64,000 bases of DNA, taken from NCBI GenBank assembly GCA_023313575.1, contig JAJTTP010000003.1, positions 2,170,001 through 2,234,000 on the forward strand, read 5' to 3'. The stretch is from Eutypella sp. D-1. Its lineage: Eukaryota; Ascomycota; Sordariomycetes; Xylariales; Diatrypaceae. The notes beneath the pieces were generated by a model. It was not told the origin of the DNA, searched no databases, and saw nothing but the letters and a program-made list of their open reading frames with translations. Every line of letters starts with the position of its first letter. The first letter of the stretch is position 1. Positions 59,601 through 64,000 of the stretch are shown one piece after another. A program made the translations under genes and the position numbers.

Positions 59601-62365
59601 GCAGTTTACGAACATTCCGGGTGGGCACGGAGAACCGAGTACTGTACAGGACCTGTCTCGGTCCCTAAATGCGCAACCGTGGTTGACAGGTCGTCTACGG
59701 TGTATTTTAGTCATAAATTTACAGGCTACGGCTAGGATTTCCTGGGTGTAAGAAGCGCCCCGACGAAGTTCTCTGCGGCTCCGGCATAATGGCGCAAACA
59801 AGCATCGCCAAGTCGGCCATGCTCGGTCGCTTAATATCCTGTGGGTATTATGATTAGAAAAGCTGGGTTATAGCCAGAGCCTTGGCTACTTGTGGTACAA
59901 GCTCGGTTTAGGTATCAGTGCGTCGAATCACGCGATATGTCTAGATCAGACAGGCAGAGCGAAGTCTTTTCGACACCTGACACCCGACACCTACAAGTAA
60001 ACTCCAAACCCCAAACCTTCCCCAGCAGGGGAAACTGGTCCATGCTTTTCCGGAGACAGTGGACAGGGGTCAGGGGTTTGGCCACGCGCTGATGGGGAGA
60101 GTGTTTGGTGGGGTGGGCGGGGGCGGGCATGGAAGGAAGACTTTTAACTGCATCGCCTAAACTTTCGGACTTTGTCTTACGTACTCACGATGCTCGAACA
60201 ACGATGCCGACGCAAAAGAGGACGTCGTGTAACTGGTTCCGCATGATCTGTGCCACACGGGAATTCCCTGGGAACATCGCGGACCCTGGTTGCCTGGTAG
60301 GCAAGACAGGTGGCACTAGCGACCGCCATCCCGCTGTGATTTCCATGTAGCACGACGAACATTGCCGATCGTCTAAAGCGAGTTGTCGCGACGCTCACAT
60401 ATAGACGTATATGGCAAGCAACTCCACTCATCTCTGCCTATACTCTAGGCATCGGGCTTCGGTCTACCCCGAGGAGATATTGTGCGGATATGGCATTGTA
60501 GTGTTCGGTAGCATCGACCATGTGTGTGTTGTGGTATAATATTTTGGATCGTCGGCGAGTGCTATTATTAGTAATCAGGTCCCTACGCTAATGTGCTGTC
60601 CGTGCCCAAGTGTCTTCTAAATATCTGGTGAATAACTGGGGGCTATACAACTGAACTAGTCAACAGAGGCATGGCCGAAGTCGATCTCGTATGGGAGAGG
60701 CAGGTTGTCGCGTGCCCATAGTCTTAATACACAATAAGCTTTGCTTAGTCTTCAGTCCCCTAAACTCCAACATTGGAGATTCGAGCTGATCATCATGACC
60801 GAAAGAGTTCTGTATTATCCCACGCACGCTGTCGAGATCCCGCTGTGCTCTGAGATGGCTGTGGATGGCTGTACTGTTCTACAACCAGAGATATGAGACA
60901 GGCTGAACAAGAAGGTCGTCTCTCGCGACTCGTGACCCCCAGCTATCACACCCGGTAAAATCCCAGTTTGGACAACCATGTACGCTCCGTGGTTCCTAGA
61001 TGATATTCCCTTGGCATTGAACTGTCCCGCGTGGCGGGAAGAGGCAAAATGTCAGTTTGTGGGTCATATTAACTAAAATAGCTGGAAGCCTGTCATATCT
61101 CATTCTAACGCGTAGCCTACAAAATCTTCGGCATCGTTTCAAACATTTGCTAACGAGCTACGTGATAGAAGAATTGCTGCATTATGCCTCAAAGAGGGGG
61201 CGAGGCTACTTGGCTACATCGTCCCACTGAGATGACGTGGATGGGGTCCTCGGTAGACACTGCGTTACACAGTAATATACCACCTCGCGCGAGAACCCGA
61301 TGTCGAGGATTCACATGTTGAGTAATTAAGGGAGACTTAATTCGTCAGAGCAGTACAGGCTCGCCCTGCCGACCTACGATGGCTGTATGGCAGCTAGTCT
61401 AATACGCATCAGACATCTCGTGCCAGCTGTTCCTACTGTTTCATCTCCGCTTCATAAGGTAATCTGAGTCCCGGTATCCTATCATGGAAGACTATAAGGT
61501 CCCTAGGAATAATAAGATCAGACTTTTATCGGCCCGAAATGTATACCTGCCAAGCGGGCTCTAAGTCCTTAACAGCTTGTATTTCTAGAAGAGACACCGT
61601 GCTCATTCCCAACGGCCTGTTTTCAAGTTATTCGTCACATATTGATCAAAAACACACTTCTAACACAGTAAGGAGACTGAAAGTGACCATCGAACAATAG
61701 TTCTTTGTCATACCTGACGCTGGCGTTCCCTCTAACTCTGCCCCTGATATATATGCGCCTCTTTGAATATCCTGGTAACTGAGGTCCAGATGGGTCTAAA
61801 ACGCACCCAAGTTGTTTCTGAAGTGTTTCCAAAGACGGAGCTTCAACTAATCTCAAGATAGAATTAAGGCATTGACTAGTTCGTATTCCCTATGGCTTCC
61901 CAGTACTAGTGTTTGATCTTGCCCGAGGTTACATATAGACATCTTTTTAAAGCTTTGTATTAGACAAAGCTGTCCGGTGCTGGTCTAACTCATACAGGTT
62001 CCTATTCAACGAGGTCCTAGGACTCGACCAGTGGCTATAGATATCACGTTAGACTTCCATTGAATTCCAGGTTCTGCAATCACATGGTAAGATGTATTGT
62101 GGTTCCATCAATCTACATTTACTTTTGAGGCATATAGCTGCTACAATTTAGAAACAGCAGTATTGGATAGAATTCTAGTAGGCCTCAGCACAAATCATAT
62201 GTGGATATCCCTGCTTCAGACGTGAAAATAATGGTGTGTGATTGGCAAGACTTTGTGCTAGATCAGTTACCGATATGTTAGTTAGGCGGAGCCTGGGACC
62301 TTATTGAATCATGTAAACACCACAGTCTATATCAATGCCCAATAATACTGCCTCGCTGCTCATCT
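56601..62365. other. Gene-poor region
   Basis: About 5.8 kb without a supported gene. The first few hundred bases are promoter and leader of the DHA1-type transporter, with a strongly purine-rich tract at about 56810-56950. The rest is AT-rich, with many TACCTA/TAGGTA and TAGTACTA-type motifs. Frames near 59535-59801, 59892-60092 and 60105-60431 show no domain. No rRNA, tRNA or transposase signature was seen. Confidence 0.5.
56741..56747 (-). promoter_or_regulatory. Candidate TATA box of the DHA1-type transporter gene
   Basis: TATAAAA on the minus strand, 141 bp upstream of the ATG, in a short window before a GC-rich stretch. Position fits a fungal core promoter; no transcript data. Confidence 0.4.
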
Positions 62366-63231
62366 TCAGCACGTATTCAACATAGACGTGAGAGCGGTCT
62401 TCTCAGCACTCGTGACAGTCAAGTCGTAGTAAGACTTAACTGCCACGTAACTCTTGGCATAAGTGCAGTAGAAGCTGGACAGCGGGGGCTTCCATTGATC
62501 TGGACTCTTGTCTCCCTTGCTGCTGTTGACATTGTCCGTCACTGCCCATAGCTGCGGCCGGGTAAGGTCGTTGGCGAATGCCTGTCGCTGCGAAGTCGTC
62601 CATTTAGACGCACCAGACTGGGGGAGGGTATCGTAGATTCAGTATTTACGTGTAACACACTTCCCAAATGCATAAACGAACGGAGGTTGACTTCACTTAC
62701 AAGCCAAGCATTCTTCAGGGGGACCATGTGGTCAATATCGACGTCAGACGGGGAGGTCCAAGTAGCACCATCGTAGGGACTCTTCCAACTACCCGAGGTC
62801 GGGTAACAATCCGACCCAACGGTGACGCCAGTGCCATCACGCTTGAGGACGGATTCCCGCGTGCTGCAGCCGCCCGACTCTATCCAGTGCGGAAACAAGT
62901 CCCTGTCATATGTTCCATCGTCTACCTGCGTCGCTACGCTCAACGCGGCCAGCTGGGATTTGGCATTAGACGCCGACGGTATACCTCCCTATCGTGTGCA
63001 ATACGGTCAGTCGAGGGTGATCACAAGTTATTGTCAGGCCAAAAAGGTCGCTGTCGGCGGCTGGTCGACGTTCAATCAAATGATATAGGCGTAGGATAAA
63101 AACGGGCAGGGTATACCAACCGGAGTGGGAGCAGGAGCCGGCGCTGCTACGGGGGCGGGCTCTGGAATAGGGGTAGCAGTAACCGTGAAGCACGCGGAGA
63201 GGAGTCCGCCGAGGATGAAAGTCGACCTCAT
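62366..63231 (-). CDS. Secreted HNH endonuclease of the DUF1524 type
   Basis: Predicted extracellular nuclease. Exons 63231-63121, 62988-62701 and 62617-62366 give 216 residues. The first exon codes a signal peptide, MRSTFILGGLLSACFTVTAT, followed by an Ala/Pro linker PIPEPAPVAAPAPAPTP. The mature domain has the HNH/beta-beta-alpha-metal core at about 121-133, DIDHMVPLKNAWL, where H124 is the expected catalytic base. The partner stretch NVNSSKGDKSPDQW at about 162-175 supplies the Asn and Lys expected of the family. Cys pairs (GGCSTRE, GSDCYP, FYCTYAK and the terminal NTC) probably form disulfides, consistent with secretion. Such small secreted nucleases are widespread in fungi and streptomycetes and degrade environmental or host DNA. 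A canonical TATA box lies upstream. Confidence 0.92.
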
Positions 63232-63303
63232 TCTGGATTAGACGGCAGCCTAGCTGCAGCGATGTTATTCAAGATAGACATTCACAGAGAACGCAGGAGA
63301 CGC

Positions 63304-63312
63304 CCTTTTATA
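63304..63312 (-). promoter_or_regulatory. TATA box of the secreted nuclease gene
   Basis: TATAAAAGG on the minus strand, 73-81 bp upstream of the ATG. The match to the consensus and the position both fit a core promoter. Confidence 0.6.
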
Positions 63313-64000
63313 ATAGAAAGGGGGTGCGGTTTGACCGCCATCCAATTAGGTCGTATATCATTCCGATGCCAGTGCTTATCGGAGGGGAATCGTGGGTTCA
63401 ATGAAATAGTTCAGGTTCTCGGAGAACGACCGCATCAACTGACTGTCACACAGGCGAAAAGTGCCGGCCATACTATCCATATTCGGAAGGTATCTAAGGG
63501 GGATGTAGCAACACGATGCAAACGAAGTCAATCTTATTGGCCAGAGACACCTAAACGCGACGAGGCATTTCGCGAAAAGGGGCCAAGCCATTTCGGGGAC
63601 AGAAGATGTCTAGCGAAACTGGCAGCCAAAGCCAAGGGCAATCGCACATGCTCCGGTCCAGTCATTGATTGGATAACTTATTGTAGTCTCCAAGCATATC
63701 GAACTTCTTTCGAATATCCCACCATGCCGGATTCAGCCATCGCACACGCCTGAATAAGATACTATCCCGCCAACGCCGAGATGTGTACGGGATAGTAAAA
63801 GTCCAAACGTGCTGGGTGTGATTGCAAGCCCAGCCAAGTCTCCGAGCTTATCAATAAGCCACGCAGCCACGGCGCCTCCACCAGCGGAGAAGACATGAAA
63901 GCCGCGATCTCCCCCACACTGCCGGGCTCGGGAGTGAGATCTCGGCAATCGCCGCGGCGTTCTGGGCCATTGAACGTCTACCTCGAGAGCTGGCCGATAA
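63313..64000. other. Upstream flank at window edge
   Basis: Contains the nuclease promoter and unassigned sequence. A plus frame at 63262-63753 and a minus frame running off the window end at 63733 to 64000 are open but show no recognisable domain. The latter includes RGFHVFSAGGGAVAAWLIDK and could be part of a gene continuing beyond the window. Confidence 0.3.

Noticed and set aside
1..64000. Secondary-metabolite gene cluster
   Set aside because: Regulators and transporters are present, but no PKS, NRPS, terpene synthase or typical tailoring enzymes were found.
1..64000. CRISPR array or bacterial operon
   Set aside because: No regularly spaced direct repeats; gene structure is clearly eukaryotic with introns.

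Overview
This window comes from a filamentous ascomycete (Pezizomycotina, most likely Sordariomycetes). The evidence is short GT..AG introns of roughly 50-130 bp with CTGAC/CTAAC-type branch sites, two Zn(II)2Cys6 transcription factors, fungal MFS transporters, a PTH11/SAT4-type rhodopsin-domain membrane protein, a DOA10-type ubiquitin ligase and a typical fungal uL1 ribosomal protein gene. No bacterial, organellar or rRNA sequence was seen. Exon structures below were built by hand from splice signals and reading-frame continuity. They are predictions, but most join in frame without forcing.

Layout. 1-3.4 kb: a six-exon Zn2Cys6 regulator on the minus strand, much of it invisible as a single reading frame. 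3.4-8 kb: intergenic. 8.0-9.4 kb: a conserved-looking five-exon protein of unknown function. 11.8-14.4 kb: a second Zn2Cys6 regulator. 16.3-22.3 kb: a seven-exon gene for a 1859-residue protein whose N-terminus looks like the TULIP/P47-type lipid-binding fold, followed by a proline-rich linker, a beta-propeller-like region and a long helical region. 22.8-23.1 kb: a MITE-like element with 51-bp terminal inverted repeats flanked by TA. 23.3-24.3 kb: RPL10A/uL1. 26.3-27.7 kb: a peroxisomal-type NADH pyrophosphatase. 28.8-29.7 kb: a tail-anchored sulfotransferase-fold protein. 30.7-31.5 kb: a protein with three tandem Cys/His repeats. 33.1-34.0 kb: a single-pass membrane protein with a proline-rich tail. 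34.5-40.2 kb: the DOA10/SSM4 ERAD E3 ligase. 43.3-47.2 kb: a large amphipathic-repeat protein. 48.4-50.4 kb: an anion:cation symporter family MFS transporter. 52.7-54.2 kb: the seven-TM rhodopsin-domain protein. 54.6-56.6 kb: a drug:H+ antiporter type MFS transporter with a repetitive tail. 56.6-62.4 kb: a gene-poor stretch. 62.4-63.2 kb: a secreted HNH (DUF1524-type) nuclease with a clear TATA box.

The genes do not form an evident biosynthetic cluster: no PKS, NRPS, terpene synthase or tailoring set is present. Housekeeping genes (uL1, DOA10, NADH pyrophosphatase) sit among accessory genes (regulators, transporters, secreted nuclease, giant TULIP-like protein), separated by long intergenic regions. 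The most unusual item is the giant protein at 16.3-22.3 kb. The three-repeat Cys/His protein and the amphipathic-repeat protein come next.
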